DNA of 64,000 bases, from NCBI GenBank assembly GCA_020796225.1, contig CM036756.1, positions 46,913,363-46,977,362 of the forward strand, given 5' to 3'. Under the pieces are notes generated by a model. That model was not told the origin of the DNA. It was given only the letters and a program-made list of their open reading frames with translations, and ran no database searches. This DNA is from Arion vulgaris (lineage: Eukaryota; Mollusca; Gastropoda; Stylommatophora; Arionidae). Below are positions 11,097-22,090 of the stretch, one piece after another. The position numbers and the translations under genes were made by a program. Positions within the stretch are counted from its first letter, which is position 1. Each line of letters begins with the position of its first letter.

Positions 11097-11310
11097 TTAT
11101 ATTCTCTTGCTAACACTGTGTAAGCGGTTCTTAGTTAGAACATGCTTAAGGTCTTTCACAGACAAGTTGTGGTAAAAGTCAGAATCTGGTGTACATGATT
11201 GAAAGGTCAGCTCCATAAGAGCACCTTTCAACTTACTATTATCATCATAGACAAATATTTGCAAGATTTGTTGCCTAATATATTTAACTAATGATTCGGT
11301 TGTTATTTTT
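11097..11310 (-). CDS. Candidate terminal exon of an unidentified gene
   Basis: A good acceptor (tggtctcttttctag, - strand) precedes 71 sense codons and a stop at 11097. The peptide is low in bias and protein-like, e.g. L-V-K-Y-I-R-Q-Q-I-L-Q-I-F-V-Y-D-D then D-L-K-H-V-L-T-K-N-R-L-H-S-V. I cannot name a family. It is in the same orientation as FAM53 but beyond the FAM53 stop, so it would belong to another gene. No upstream exons were identified. It could equally be an unrecognised retroelement fragment, since LINE pieces flank both sides. Confidence 0.3.
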
Positions 11311-11384
11311 CTAGAAAAGAGACCAAAAGAACACATACATTGTGATCATAAGATTTTACTTCTCTCTCTTTCTCTCTCGATCCC

Positions 11385-11665
11385 CACTTAGACTGATGAA
11401 CCAGACTTTCTCATGAATTCTGCTGTTGTCTTTAGGGACTCTGTAGGGACGTACAGCTTCTGGTGAAACTCTATTATCGGGCCAGGTTTCGTTTCTCAGG
11501 TCTGCTAGCAACTGGCAGTATGTGCTCTGCCATCATTTCCGCCTTTTCACAGTGGCACAGGCTAGTTGTGGCAATTTTAAATTTGTTGAACCTGTGGGCC
11601 CGAAGTCTGTTATGGCTGTTAAACGAGGCGGAATATAACAACTTGTTCACTACGGAATAGACCAT
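11385..11665 (-). mobile_element. LINE tail after RNase H (Cys/His region)
   Basis: The - strand gives H-N-R-L-R-A-H-R-F-N-K-F-K-I then C-H-C and A-E-H-I-L, the motif N-R-L-xx-H-x-x-K-F-K-I...C-x-C...x-E-H-I-L found after RNase H in many LINEs. A shifted frame, T-T-A-E-F-M-R-K-S-G, closes it. 11670-12375 has no recognisable feature apart from AT-rich unique sequence. Confidence 0.7.
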
Positions 11666-12379
11666 AGTACCCATCTATAGATTTTATTTATTGGGATCTG
11701 ACCCCTCCCCTTATGTTAACTGTGTTTTGTTCTTGTTTTCCCACCAATTATTCCTAGAAATCAGAGTTCTGTTTCACTGTAACCTTCATTTTATCTTTCC
11801 TCTTTTTCTTATTATACTCCTCTCGACGTTATACCTACAAGCAACTTCTCTATACCGGTTTATCCTGAACAACTCGTTCAATCTCTTCTATCAAATTGAG
11901 TTTGATATTTTTCGATTCTCTCAGTACAGTTAGATTCAGGGTTCCATGGGTGAGCTGTTGACTCCTTGCAAAATGAAAGATTGGAAAACAAAACTGGTCC
12001 AAATTGATAAACAGCCCAAACAAATCAATGATGAAGTTAAGTCAACAGGCAATAGTTAATGAAACTTATATCTCAATGTAGGTGAGGTCAAGTTCCTAGC
12101 CTGATCCAATAAAATGTAGTTAACGTTTTCAAGTTTAGCAAGAAAAAGAACACTTAGCAGTTGAAAATTAATAAAGAGTAAACTGCAAAGTCGCTGCCTG
12201 GGCAAAGATCCTTAAAAGGATATTTAAAAATTCACCATCTTTAAATTACATTGATGACTCTACGGTGCTACAGAGTTTGTGCACTGCCAATGAGATTTTA
12301 CTCTGCAAATAACCAATATTATAATTTCATAAGATCTGTTCAATGTCTGGACATATTTAATTCATCGAGACTCCATCCG

Positions 12380-12585
12380 AATAGTGGATTTTCAAGAATT
12401 TAAATCATGGTCAATGGAAAGGATGACAGAATATCGAAGGTCAGCTTGGCGCAGCTTTGCGGATAACCCTTATGTGCAATCAACTCAGAACTGGTATTGT
12501 GAGCCACTATACTCGAACAGAGATACTGTGGTAGGAATTGAAGCACCTATGGATTTGTATGGAGTGCAGAGATGATAATCCACCC
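12380..12585 (+). mobile_element. RNase H LINE, 3' fragment
   Basis: The end (gaagcacctatggatttgtatggagtgcagagatgataat) matches the terminal region of the 41640-42060 element (ggagcacctatggacatgttcgggg). The encoded H-L-W-x-C-x-x-C ending is shared by the RNase H LINE copies here. Confidence 0.55.
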
Positions 12586-12724
12586 CAAGATCTCATATTT
12601 TTCCCATGTTCCTAATGGTGAGTTCACACTGTAGGATGAGAGGTGTTTTGAGAATTGTAATTATATCCACAGTTATAGTAGACACAATACTAACATTTGT
12701 AAAGCAAGATGTGCTAAATGAATG

Positions 12725-12995
12725 TCATCTTCTTCTTTGCGTTCGTTCTTTACGACCAATTTTAATCACTCTTTGTGATATGTTTGATCTTTGCCAAGAA
12801 GTGTATATGTTGCACATTGATTTGGTAGGCCCCTAAACGCAGACTTCTACACCATTTAGGACACGTACATCCGATTTCAGCCAAACCTCCTTAGTCGCCT
12901 CTACGACATGCGTGGCAGGTAACAGTGGTTTTATTCTTTACACTCCAAATTTGGGCTCCCGGGGAAACCCCTCGGATGAATGTCATCCAATCCTG
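12725..12995 (+). repeat. Interspersed repeat F
   Basis: Matches the reverse complement of 50155-50450 along its length: ttctttacgaccaattttaatcactctttgtgatatg, ggacacgtacatccgatttcagcc, ttagtcgcctctacgacatgcgtggcaggtaacagtgg, ccaaatttgggc. The middle of repeat F2 (20190-20400, 52010-52275) is related. 13000-14090 holds no feature I recognise. Confidence 0.7.
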
Positions 12996-14094
12996 GGTTG
13001 CATTACAGCAGCAGGATAAGAAGAGATTTATAGAGTGGCGTCTTGTCATTGTCTGTTATTTTTATGGTCTACCTTTTGCCCTGTATCCACTGTAGGTGCT
13101 CTGTCTGTTGGTTATCTGGCCAAATTTAATTTGTTGAATCTTGATGAAGTTGATGTTGTACCCACTATTTTCCTGATGTCATTTCTAAACCGCTTTTCTT
13201 GATACCATTATCAAACTGTCATGACATTCCTCTGTCATTTGATGTCAACGACCGGTTTTGGCACTGATAGCACGTCAGAAGAAAGATTGTGCTGTATAAC
13301 TCTTTAAATGTTTACGGTGATATACCGTAGTAACATTTATCTGGACTGTTACTAGTAGTTGACCAGACATTTTTACTGATCATATTGACACTATAAAAAA
13401 AATGACACCAACAAATGGCATTTTTACCCATTTAATTCAAGTCACAAACTTTGCAAGGAAGTCATACAATTTGTAGTGTCTAAGGTATATTCTAATTGGG
13501 ATTACATATGTACATATCAAAACAGAACCAGGCACACTTTCAAATAACATCCGACCATCAACATTCATCAAATATGAATCTTACCATACTTCATTTCAAT
13601 AGTCTTCTTTAATTGATAATTTCATTTGTGACAAAGTTTCAGATACACATAAAAGTCAAGCAGTAGCTAGCAATCATCTACCATATTTGCTGTATCATCC
13701 AGTTGTCCTTATATATACAACTCTAGTAACAGAATTCACAAGGATAGGTTTCTAGCAAGGGAAGACTTATAACTAAGATGGGAGACAAATTAGTGAATAC
13801 ATGAGATAATTTCAAGCTTTATCAAATATATTCTCAACACACGGTCAAGAGCAATGGGTGTTTTGATTGATCATATATAGAGACCAGAGATTTTCTTGGT
13901 GAGGGTGAGTTGCTGCTTTCTCCTGACATGCTTTATCAGCTGCCTTAGTCATGTTTCAAGAGTTAATGAGCCAGCTGCTCCCAGTTTACTTTGTATTCAC
14001 GTCTAGCACCTTCATGTCTCATTTGCAGAAACAGACAAGTGATTGATCTAGTGAGATCATTGCTTATATAGTTTTGTGGACAATGAACAAACAA

Positions 14095-14575
14095 TCCAGA
14101 GAATGAAAATCAGAGGATTTCAAAATGTGGATATTAAAAAGAGTAAGATGAATATCATCATGGAAAGAGGAAAACCAAACTGCTAAAGAAGTACTAGGAG
14201 TGAAAAGAGAATTACTCAAAGAAATACACGTTTGACAAAGAATGTATTTTCATCACATTAACCCATTCACCCTTCCGAGTGCATGTACTGGCTAGCAGTA
14301 AGTTTTTCAGATGACACAAAACCAGTATACAATTGTTCAGTATAAATGTTCCCAGATATAAACAACAAATTATGGAGTGAAAGTGTTAATTGACATTACA
14401 CTTTTCTTGAAGACACCATACTAGAGGATAAGTTGAGGACAACAGAGCGAGGGAAAGACATCCTAAAGTAGTGGGGCCATGCAGCAAGCTTGTCAGAGTT
14501 TACTATCAGGACAAAGAACAAAATTTGCTGGAAATTTCACCCAACTTGTGATGTGACACATGATAATGATGATGC
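14095..14575 (+). mobile_element. LINE tail remnant
   Basis: Words such as aatatcatcatggaaagagg, gaaagacatcctaaagtag, and a 3' ending tgataatgatgatgc match LINE 3' regions elsewhere in the window. All frames are broken. Confidence 0.4.
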
Positions 14576-14735
14576 AATTTTTATTTATCACCAGTTTTGA
14601 ATTCAGGTGTAGTCATAGTGCCTAACATGGCACCACACTGATTTTAGGTGAAGGCTTGCTTTCTTTATCACCAGTGTCCCTGGCCATTCAGGTGAGCCTT
14701 ACTCTGACTTCAGAGGTGTGATACAATTCAACTAT
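14576..14735 (+). repeat. Interspersed repeat I
   Basis: tttatcaccag at the start, then gtagtcatagtgcctaacatgg, aggcttgctttctttatcaccagtgtccctggccattcagg, ttactctgacttcagagg. Same family as 3286, 9335 and 63595. 14740-15475 shows nothing further. Confidence 0.65.
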
Positions 14736-15475
14736 CTTTGTTTTTCTAACAGATATGACAGACAAGTCAAAAGTTTGTCATTAACATCAGTCATGTATTT
14801 GTGTGTGTTTACATGCATAACTGAATGAGATAGTGAAAATATCACTGACATAACTGAGACAAGTCCTAATGCAATATTTGATCCCAAAGTTTCCAAGTTG
14901 ACTCATGTCTGACTATCACTAGGAATTAGATACAGTTTGCAGAGTCGTTTCCTGTTTGCAGAATCATTGCCTATTTGCTAGATCTAGATACAGTAGCATG
15001 GTGTCTCAAATCTGATTGAACATCAGAACTGAGTCATGTTCATTCCCTTACACAACAGTATAGTTAAAAACTGACAGTCTATTTCACATTAACAAACTCT
15101 TAGTGGATTCAAACTCACAGGGGCATATGACATCATAACATCAACAACCTCCAAGCGGATGTTATTTTTAGATAATATAAAATATCACTTGGCTTTAGGA
15201 CAGTTCATGTAAATATTGTTACATGGCATCTTCATGAACATGATCGAACAAAATCACATTTCTTCAAAGTAAAAATCTCATCTACCAATGTTACCATTCT
15301 GCCTTCAAAATGAGCTGCCTTCTAAGAAACCCTGATATGTCAAATTTATTTAGTGTAAGAGAATTAACAAATTGCTGCCAGCCTCCCCATCTTGTATGCA
15401 AGTTTGATTTCAGATTCATGTGAATGAACGCTTTGAAACATTAAAGATCCAGAGCCCCTTCACAGGTTTTAGTGT

Positions 15476-15560
15476 TTAGGAATTGAGAACATTGCACTCC
15501 GAACAGATCTATTGGTGCTCAGTCTCAGCAGATGGTGAATGATATGCAAGCTGTTCTCAT
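15476..15560 (-). mobile_element. RNase H LINE, 3' end fragment
   Basis: Matches 21645-21720: cattgcactccgaacag, ggtgctcagtctc. Only the last roughly 80 bp are present. Confidence 0.55.
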
Positions 15561-15769
15561 CGCATGCTGGTTATTCACACATCTAAACAATCCTCTTTCT
15601 CTCTCTCTTCACAAGTTATAAGAATTATACTTCTTTTCTCCTCTACTGTATAATATTGATGTTTCTCGCCCTGTGGGTGGTGAACCATAGTTACGAAACA
15701 CTGACAACAAGTCACAATACTAGAACAACCAGATATAATGCATGAGTATAATCAGATTTCAAATAACAA

Positions 15770-16065
15770 AATACAATCATTTGAAACAAAGTGCTACAGA
15801 AAAAATTCTTAGAATGCCTTGAACAGAAAAAAACAAAAGCCACCCTACAAAATGTTTTGGTCACATTAAACATGGTTTGGAGTCAACAGTAATGGAGGGC
15901 AAGACTCCTGGTAGACGAGACAGAGAATGACAAGAGAAAGCTGTGAATAGGACACTACAGAAACCTTGAAAATGACATTGGAGGAGGCAGGAGAACTTGC
16001 TAGAGACTTTTTCAGACATGCTGCGATTAGGGAAAAGTTCTGCACAGGAAATGTGACATGATGGT
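15770..16065 (+). mobile_element. LINE 3' end (FGHIK type)
   Basis: The frames show E-T-K-C-Y-R-K-N-S then F-G-H-I-K-H-G-L-E-S-T-V-M-E-G-K-T-P-G-R-R, closely parallel to 27899-28320 and 18630-19170. Frames are interrupted. The 3' end is near the tgacatgatgg motif. Confidence 0.7.
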
Positions 16066-16330
16066 TATCAGACTGAGGATTGTTTAAAAAACAAAAGTTT
16101 TTTTCAAATCAACTACAACAAGACATCTATCATGATATAACTAATTGATGTATTCTTGACATTTTCCAGCAATATTTCTAATCTTGAAATGTATCTCTCA
16201 AAGACAAGATCAAATGAAATCAACTATATTGTATTGTAATGAAGAAGGAATAATAAAATTGAGAGAAAACAAAGTAGAAGATAGAGAGAAAATGTGCATG
16301 GTATGCCAAACTTGATGAGAGAATAGAAAT

Positions 16331-16545
16331 AATATGAAACAATGTAATGCTCAAAAGACAGATGTTTATGTGGGGTGTATAAATATATCATTAATGTCAT
16401 TAGGCAGGACAGACAAAGATGACAGACAAAGATGACATACATGGTAGGTATGATGGATGGAAAGAGTAGCAGTAATATGAAGTAATGTATTGCTGAAAAG
16501 ACAGATGTTTGTGGCAACAAAATTGATCATTAATACCATTAGATG
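16331..16545. repeat. 143-bp tandem duplication
   Basis: aaaagacagatgtttatgtgg...tatcattaatgtcattag (16345-16404) recurs as aaaagacagatgtttgtgg...tgatcattaataccattag (about 16494-16545). Overlapping - strand open frames (16224-16520) are rich in I, L and Y and look fortuitous. Confidence 0.6.
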
Positions 16546-17094
16546 TGACAAATGATCACGACATATAAACAGACCATAGAAACAAAAACAAGTTAGTAAG
16601 TGCATGAAAAGCATTTAGAATGTGCATGACTTTGTCTTCTTTGCTACTATAGAATATGCTTTCATCTCAAAACTTCTGTAAAGTCTATCTTATAAGAGAT
16701 GTGTGATCTATACGTTATTATTTTCCCCTTATTAAATGAGTAACAAGTTCTTGTTACACCTAATGATAGACATTTGTATCTTTCATTAGTTCAGTCAGGT
16801 TTTAGTCATTTCAGTCATACATAACCCTATGTGTATCTTCTCGTTTAATTCACTTGTTTGTGAGATGGCATCTCTATGGCGCTGAGGAATGACGCTTTCC
16901 TCAAGCATCAAAACTACATGGTTTACATCAGATGTGGAGCAATTAGTATATTTTACAGCCATACCAGATCTCATTGTAGGTAAGAACAAGTGCCTAATCC
17001 TATCAGATATGGACCATCAAATGTAAGTTTTGTGTTGACGTTGAATACATAAAAGTATACTTTGACAGTATAAATTTGATAAACCTTTGATGGA

Positions 17095-17200
17095 TGACAT
17101 CAAAGAAACACTGCAGGAGGCGGGAGAACTTGTTAGAGACAGAGTTTTTCAGACGGTCTGGAATGAAAGTTACGTTCTGCAAGGGACATGCTAGTACTTG
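17095..17200 (+). mobile_element. LINE 3' end fragment
   Basis: gacatcaaagaaacactgcagg, gagaacttgttagagacagag, tacgttctgcaagggacatgc match the last 100 bp of 18630-19170 closely. Confidence 0.65.
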
Positions 17201-17370
17201 AGGATGAATACAAACTACACACACAATAAGCATACATTAAAAATAAAATTATTGAAAAAGTTGCATGATCCTCAAAAATGACATTGGGTACACTCGCTGT
17301 TGCTACAGAGTACATGAACTGCAGTTGAGATCTTCCTGAATAAGATATAGATTAGAGTACACATGGTTAT

Positions 17371-17568
17371 TCACCAAAGTGCATTCATGATGGTCTCATC
17401 AAACAATAAATTCTTGAATAAAACTGATAATAATAGTTGTTCATTGCAAGCAATGATGACAACAACCTTAGATGTGTGTTGTAGCACCACTCTGGCATGT
17501 GCAGAGGTGACTGTAGAGTCCAGTTGTGCAATGCAGTCCCCTATCAAAGATGAGGCATGCATGATCAT
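17371..17568 (-). other. Unclassified protein-like open frame
   Basis: A 65-codon frame without repeat homology in the window. It contains S-L-I-G-D-C-I-A-Q-L-D-S-T-V and V-V-V-I-I-A-C-N-E-Q. No convincing splice pair. Could be a lost exon or chance. Confidence 0.15.
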
Positions 17569-17789
17569 GGTTTGAAATGTGGGTGCTATGTGTTCTGTCT
17601 TTTCACACAGCTTATTTTCTCTGCGCCATGGCAGAACAACAATTCTTAGCTATGCGAGTTCCCCTAGTGTTGTTGCAGCGACCCATTTGATGATCTTATG
17701 CAAAGGGATTCCCAGCACAGTGTCTATATGAAATCATATTAGAGAACACCGTAAGAGTGTCTTTGAAGTCTTTTTTTTCTGTCAACCAA

Positions 17790-17935
17790 CCAGAAGATCT
17801 GTGTCATTTTTTCTGTTGTGGGCATAAATGAAAAATCCTAACCTGAATAGTTTTGTGGTGACTGTACTAACCATTCAGCCATTAAATTCCTCAGGCTCTC
17901 TCGTCCCACCTGTCCTACTACTTCTTCTTCTTTTG
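17790..17935 (+). mobile_element. SINE-2, 5'-truncated body
   Basis: ttctgttgtgggcataaatgaaaaatcctaacctgaatag and gccattaaattcctcaggctctc match the SINE-2 body; the tRNA head is missing. The family tail (cgtcctaaaaagtggtgctac) is found separately at about 18398-18418, after an inserted LINE tail. Confidence 0.7.
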
Positions 17936-17979
17936 TCATCACATTGCTACCGGGTTGTTGCCCAGTGTTGTGATTTTCT

Positions 17980-18390
17980 GTTTTTGTCTTGAGCTGTTCT
18001 GGTGGATTGGGTGATTGTTATTTTTGCTCTTTGACAGGATTCTGCTATGCCATCTAATCATCCTTTCGTGGTCTTCCTCTTGCTTTCTTTCCTGATGTTC
18101 TGTTGTGGAAGACTTTGTATACTGTGGACTTTGGATGCATTCTTATTAAGAGGCCAAACCACTTCATTCTTTGTTTCTCAATGTAATTCAAGCAAGGTTC
18201 TGTGCCAACTTTATTTCTTATGCTTATGTTGGTGACTGTCTTTTCTGGTGTTGCTGGTAACTTTTCGCAGGCAGCGCATTTGACATGTAGTTATTGTTTG
18301 TGACTGCGTTTTGTTTATTTTCCCTGTTTGGCTCTAGTAACATAAAGTAGGTATGAAAATGCTGTTGATCATCTGTTGCTTAGCTGTGCC
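17980..18390 (-). mobile_element. LINE C-terminal region inserted in SINE-2
   Basis: The - strand frame contains K-Q-R-M-K-W-F-G-L-L-I-R-M then K-A-R-G-R-P-R-K-D-D, the hallmark (RMKWFGHLIRM...RGRPRKDW) of a LINE tail also found at 22266, 29620, 45910 and 62700. The split SINE-2 on either side suggests that this LINE landed in it. Confidence 0.7.
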
Positions 18391-18499
18391 TACACCGTCC
18401 TAAAAAGTGGTGCTACAATAAATTTTGTGAGGAATTTATTGTTGTGTTTTATATGTAGCGTACTGTAAGAGAAGTGAAATTCTTCACTTCTGTTGTATC

Positions 18500-18605
18500 C
18501 TTTGCTTGATAAAGGCCTTTTGGTTGAAACATTGCTGTGTATTGTTATTGTTTTTGTAAAACTACAGTACTTTGTTTTTACATGTTTCACCATTGCTACA
18601 TAGTT
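18500..18605 (+). mobile_element. Penelope-like element 3' end remnant
   Basis: gcttgataaaggccttttggttgaaac followed by ttgtaaaactacagtactttg and catgtttcacc matches the 3' end of the Penelope-like element at 25850-27840 (reverse complement). No coding part is left. Confidence 0.65.
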
Positions 18606-18629
18606 TTTACTGCAGTCTTTCCTATCTTT

Positions 18630-19170
18630 ATAATTAGCAACAATGGAGATTGTACAAAAGAAGTTATAAGAAGACTAGCCATGGCACTCCAGAGGTTAGC
18701 CAGTATGAAGAAACTATGGCACAACATAATCAAAGAAACAAAAGTAAGATTCGAAACATGCATTTCCCTGTAGCAACATATGGATGTGAATCGTAGACCA
18801 TAAAACAAACATTAAAGAAACAAATTGAAGCTTTTGGAAAAAACGTGTTACAGAAAATGTTTTAGAACATCCTGAACAGAGAAGAGAAAAAACAAAGACA
18901 TCCTACAAGACCAGGACACCGAGGCGCGTTGGCTCATAAATAACAGTATGTCCAGGAATATGAAATATTTTGGCCACGTTAAACGTCACAGTGGTTTGGA
19001 GAGAACGGTAATGGAAGGCATGGTTCCTGGAGTACGAGGCAGGGGATGACCAAGACGAAGGTGGCAACAGGACATCAAAGAAACCTCGAACATGATGCTG
19101 GAGAACTTGCTAGAGACAGAGATTTTCAGGCGTGCTGTGATGACAGCGACATTCTGCGAGGGATATGTTT
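18630..19170 (+). mobile_element. LINE 3' end, 540 bp
   Basis: Broken frames give V-A-T-Y-G-C-E-S, then K-Q-I-E-A-F-G-K-N-V-L-Q-K-M, M-K-Y-F-G-H-V-K-R-H-S-G-L-E-R-T-V-M-E-G and W-Q-Q-D-I-K-E-T-S-N-M. This is the C-terminal third of a LINE ORF2 after the RT thumb. Stops and a frame change make it inactive. It lies just beyond the FAM53 3' end. Confidence 0.8.
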
Positions 19171-19395
19171 ATTGACATATTTCAATGGCAATCTGTTATC
19201 ATAGCATATATTTGACTGACTCTATATGTTTATTGTTATAATATATTTCAATGACTATCTGACTTCTTTATGTTTCTGGTTATAACACACAAAATTTTCC
19301 TAATGACTCTATTTTGTTCTATGTTGTTATACACATTTCAATGATTACTTTTTTTGACACACATTTCAATGATTCTCTATCTGTTCTATGTCTAA
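19165..19395. repeat. Degenerate minisatellite covering FAM53 stop codon
   Basis: The phrase tttcaatgattctctat(ct)gttctatg, which is the reverse complement of the last FAM53 codons plus stop, recurs in degraded form at about 19190, 19247, 19300 and 19337. Units are separated by gttatanacacat-like spacers. The array begins in the coding end and runs into the 3' UTR. Confidence 0.55.
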
Positions 19396-19701
19396 ATCAT
19401 TGACAGGAAACAGCCCCATTGAGTCATTTGTCTGGATATCATGGCAGTTACAATCTTCTTCCTCCTCTTCTTCTTCATATTCCTCTTGCTGCTGACTCTT
19501 GCAACCAATCTGGTGAGGAAAATTTGGAGATGTGTGGCCAGGAGGTGTGGGAGGAAGAGCTGTACATGCAGCATTGGTTAAATCCAAATCCATGAGATGC
19601 CGTGCTACAACTGGGAGTTGTGAATCCAGAGGAGAACTAGCAATGGGTTTCAGGTCAAACATTGTACTGTCAGCAAACATCTGATATAGAGGCATGTGAA
19701 G
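19366..19701 (-). CDS. FAM53: FAM53 family protein, terminal exon
   Basis: Acceptor attctttccag at 19702-19712 opens a phase-0 exon of 111 codons plus a TGA stop. It begins L-H-M-P-L-Y-Q-M-F and has a proline-rich stretch (L-P-P-T-P-P-G-H), a Glu-rich run (E-E-Y-E-E-E-E-E-E-E-D), then G-L-F-P-V-N-D-L-D-I-E-Q-I-E-N-H at the end. An acidic stretch and a short D-L-D-(I/L)-x-x-I-E-x-N terminus are what I know of FAM53 C-termini. It joins exon 20565-20627 in phase. The tail overlaps a degenerate minisatellite. Which vertebrate paralogue (A, B or C) it corresponds to cannot be decided. Confidence 0.85.
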   Translation of the reverse strand, partial: LHMPLYQMFADSTMFDLKPIASSPLDSQLPVVARHLMDLDLTNAACTALPPTPPGHTSPNFPHQIGCKSQQQEEYEEEEEEEDCNCHDIQTNDSMGLFPVNDLDIEQIENH

Positions 19702-19753
19702 CTGGAAAGAATAAATGAAAAGTTATCAATCAAAGATCAAATCAAGTCTCATT

Positions 19754-20162
19754 CATAATTCATAAGTACAGTTCCAACTTCACTGCCATGGGTCACCCCA
19801 TAATTGCTCCGTTCCTGTGCCAACGAAAATCACAAGAAATGCTAATAACTGTGAAATGTCTCCTGTGTGAACTAATTCCAGAATGAAACAGCTGTGTATC
19901 ACCACAAAAAGATTGAGTTTGTTCGTCATAACCGCTGTCTGCCATTTTCTGCATACACACAACAAACGCAGTTGACACAGAAAAAAGCATTCCATACAAC
20001 ATTCATAGCTCACAGCGTTGCTCAAGCACTAACTCAGTAGCTCGGCAAACGAAACCGGAAAATACCCGACCAAACATGGCAGGAATGCTCTAGTAGTTGT
20101 GTCCAGAATCAAACAGTCCTGACTGAATGGCCCTCCCGCATTCCGCCATTGCTGGCCAGATA
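19754..20162 (-). mobile_element. Retroposon G, internally deleted copy
   Basis: Flanked by an exact 11-bp direct repeat, caagtctcatt (19743-19753 and 20163-20173). The body matches 42795-43364: agttccaacttcactgc, ggtcaccccataattgctccgttcctgtgcca, gtgtgaactaattccagaatgaaacag, gctcaagcactaactcagtagctcggcaaacgaaaccgg. About 160 bp of the other copy is absent. Lies in FAM53 intron 4. Confidence 0.75.
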
Positions 20163-20189
20163 CAAGTCTCATTACCATATTGAAGGTTA

Positions 20190-20400
20190 GCTCTTTGCAC
20201 TTTGTGTCAGTTATGCACCTGCAAGTAGGCCAGTACATCCAACTTCTGCAATGCTTTTTATTTACTAGGGTAGCTTCCTAGGTCCTACATCAGTCGCCTC
20301 TTACGACATGCGTAGTATGTCACAGTGGTACTATTCTTTGCTTCCCTTGCGAGTCGTGGCACCACATGGGCGATGTGGCAAATGAATTTATGCACACTCA
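20190..20400 (+). repeat. Interspersed repeat F2
   Basis: ttatgcacctgcaagtaggccag, ttttatttactagggtagcttcctaggtcctacatcagtcgcctcttacgacatgcg, tactattctttgcttccc match 52010-52275. Fragments lie at 23555-23710 and 23960-24065, and a reversed copy at 57925-58100. Confidence 0.7.
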
Positions 20401-20564
20401 GCTAATATAACACAAAACTCACTTGTATAATCTCTTGAACATTGTAGAACAACATATACTCTAAAACTGCACAGAAATTTAGAAAAAGAATGAGCAAGTT
20501 TTCAAGGAACTTCTTCCATAGAAAGAAAGGTTCACCATTCTAGCATATGTTATATATAACTCAC

Positions 20565-20627
20565 CTGCTGATCACTGACAGGTGATTTCCAAGGATCATA
20601 TCTCCAATGGTAGCGTGTGTAAGCAGT
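20565..20627 (-). CDS. FAM53: FAM53 family protein, small internal exon
   Basis: A 63-bp phase 0-0 exon with acceptor caatatctag and donor gtgagt. It encodes T-A-Y-T-R-Y-H-W-R-Y-D-P-W-K-S-P-V-S-D-Q-Q. Too short for a simple frame scan, but both splice sites are good. The phases fit K-M-T-E at the end of exon 24397-25230 and L-H-M-P at the start of the terminal exon. No repeat homology is seen. Confidence 0.78.
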
Positions 20628-21639
20628 CTAGATATTGAAAGAATGGACATGTTTATTCACACTGTGACAAAATCAATTAGTTTTAACTCAAAAACTATTC
20701 TCAATTTATTTTGAAGCCACTTGTCATATCACTATAGAAGATTCCTTTTGTCCTACTGCTTGTGTCTTTTAACATTGCAGAGAACAGGCACATGTAGTTT
20801 TCTGGACATTGCGAAATGTGTGGTTTAATATGGTGTCATAACGAATTTAATAAGTGCCACTTTGACTTCTTCCAACCATCTTTTTCTGGGTGTTTCTTTT
20901 GCCTTCTAAGCATACTTAATGAGTATGTTACTATCATAGTTTGTGTCACAAAATCCTTCCTCTCAGAGATGGAAATTATCTCCATTGTCATGCTTGAAGT
21001 GTCTGGATTGAATGTACTGTCTTTCCATCTAGGCTGTATAAGACACTCTAGATCACACTCAAGGAATCACTGAACCATGTGTATAGATGATGAATTCACC
21101 TGAGTGTGTGTACCTATCAATTACATTCCTTTTCTCTGCACCTGTAGTTGTCATGGGTCATTCTCTGCAGTAACTGTTCAGGATGACTTTCACCTTCATA
21201 TATTCTAGCAACTTTGCTGGTGTGTCCGTTTAAAATGGCTAATGTGTCCAAGTGGATAGATCTGAGAGACAGCATCCTGTGCTTCTGTCCCTTCCAAGGC
21301 TATAGTCTTCACCTGTGTCCCCTGCAAGAAAGCTATGTAATGGATACCGTCTATCAGCAGACACGTAATTACACCTTCACCTGGGCAATCTCATGTCAAT
21401 TAGACATGTCTGCTAAGTCAAAGTTGTATCAGACATGTCTGGTTAGTCAAGCATTTATCATATAGCTAGGCATGAAATATCTCCTGTACACCAACTGATC
21501 AATCTCATCGTATCATTTTGCAAACTATCCAGCCACTACAGTTGAGCTCTATTGATTGTCAGGAAGCCCTGTCCATAGTCAGTGGCTGAGAGCACCAGTC
21601 CCTGATATCAGTCTCTGTTCAAGATCGTTATTGGTTCTA

Positions 21640-22090
21640 GGTTACTAAACTGACATCATTGCACTCCGAGCAGACCCATAGGTGCTCAGTCTCCCCCAAC
21701 AGGTATAGAAGAGTATGCATACTGATGGTTCCTGTGGCTCGCTGATTAAACACACCTCTCACTCTGCCTCTCAGGCATCCAGTTCGATTTGAACAACGGG
21801 TAACTCCAAACTGCCTAAATCGCTTGAACATCGATTTTAGTGTCCTCATCCAACAGACAGTCGCGAAGAGACCGAAGAATATCCACCTTATCCATCGTCA
21901 ACTCCCCAACAATCGATGCAAGCCTGTCCGCTCTCTCATTACCATAAACACCCGCATGCCCAGGACAGTATATCCACGTAAGCCGCTGGAGGTTAGAAAC
22001 TTCTATAAACAACATCCACTCACACCGAAACCTGCCCTTCTGAATCTTGTGAAGCATTTGTTCGAGATCAGCAGCTGTCATCGTTCTTTT
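21640..22090 (-). mobile_element. RNase H LINE, 3' portion, copy 1
   Basis: The - strand frame has L-T-W-I-Y-C-P-G-H-A-G-V-Y-G-N-E-R-A-D-R-L-A (RNase H His and GNExAD motif), then D-I-L-R-S-L-R-D-C-L-L-D-E-D-T. A shifted frame gives C-L-R-G-R-V-R-G-V-F-N-Q-R-A-T-G-T-I-S and E-H-L-W-V-C-S-E-C-N-D. Closest relatives are copy 2 (22091-23345) and 55890-56340 (+). 21090-21640 holds nothing I recognise. Confidence 0.85.
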
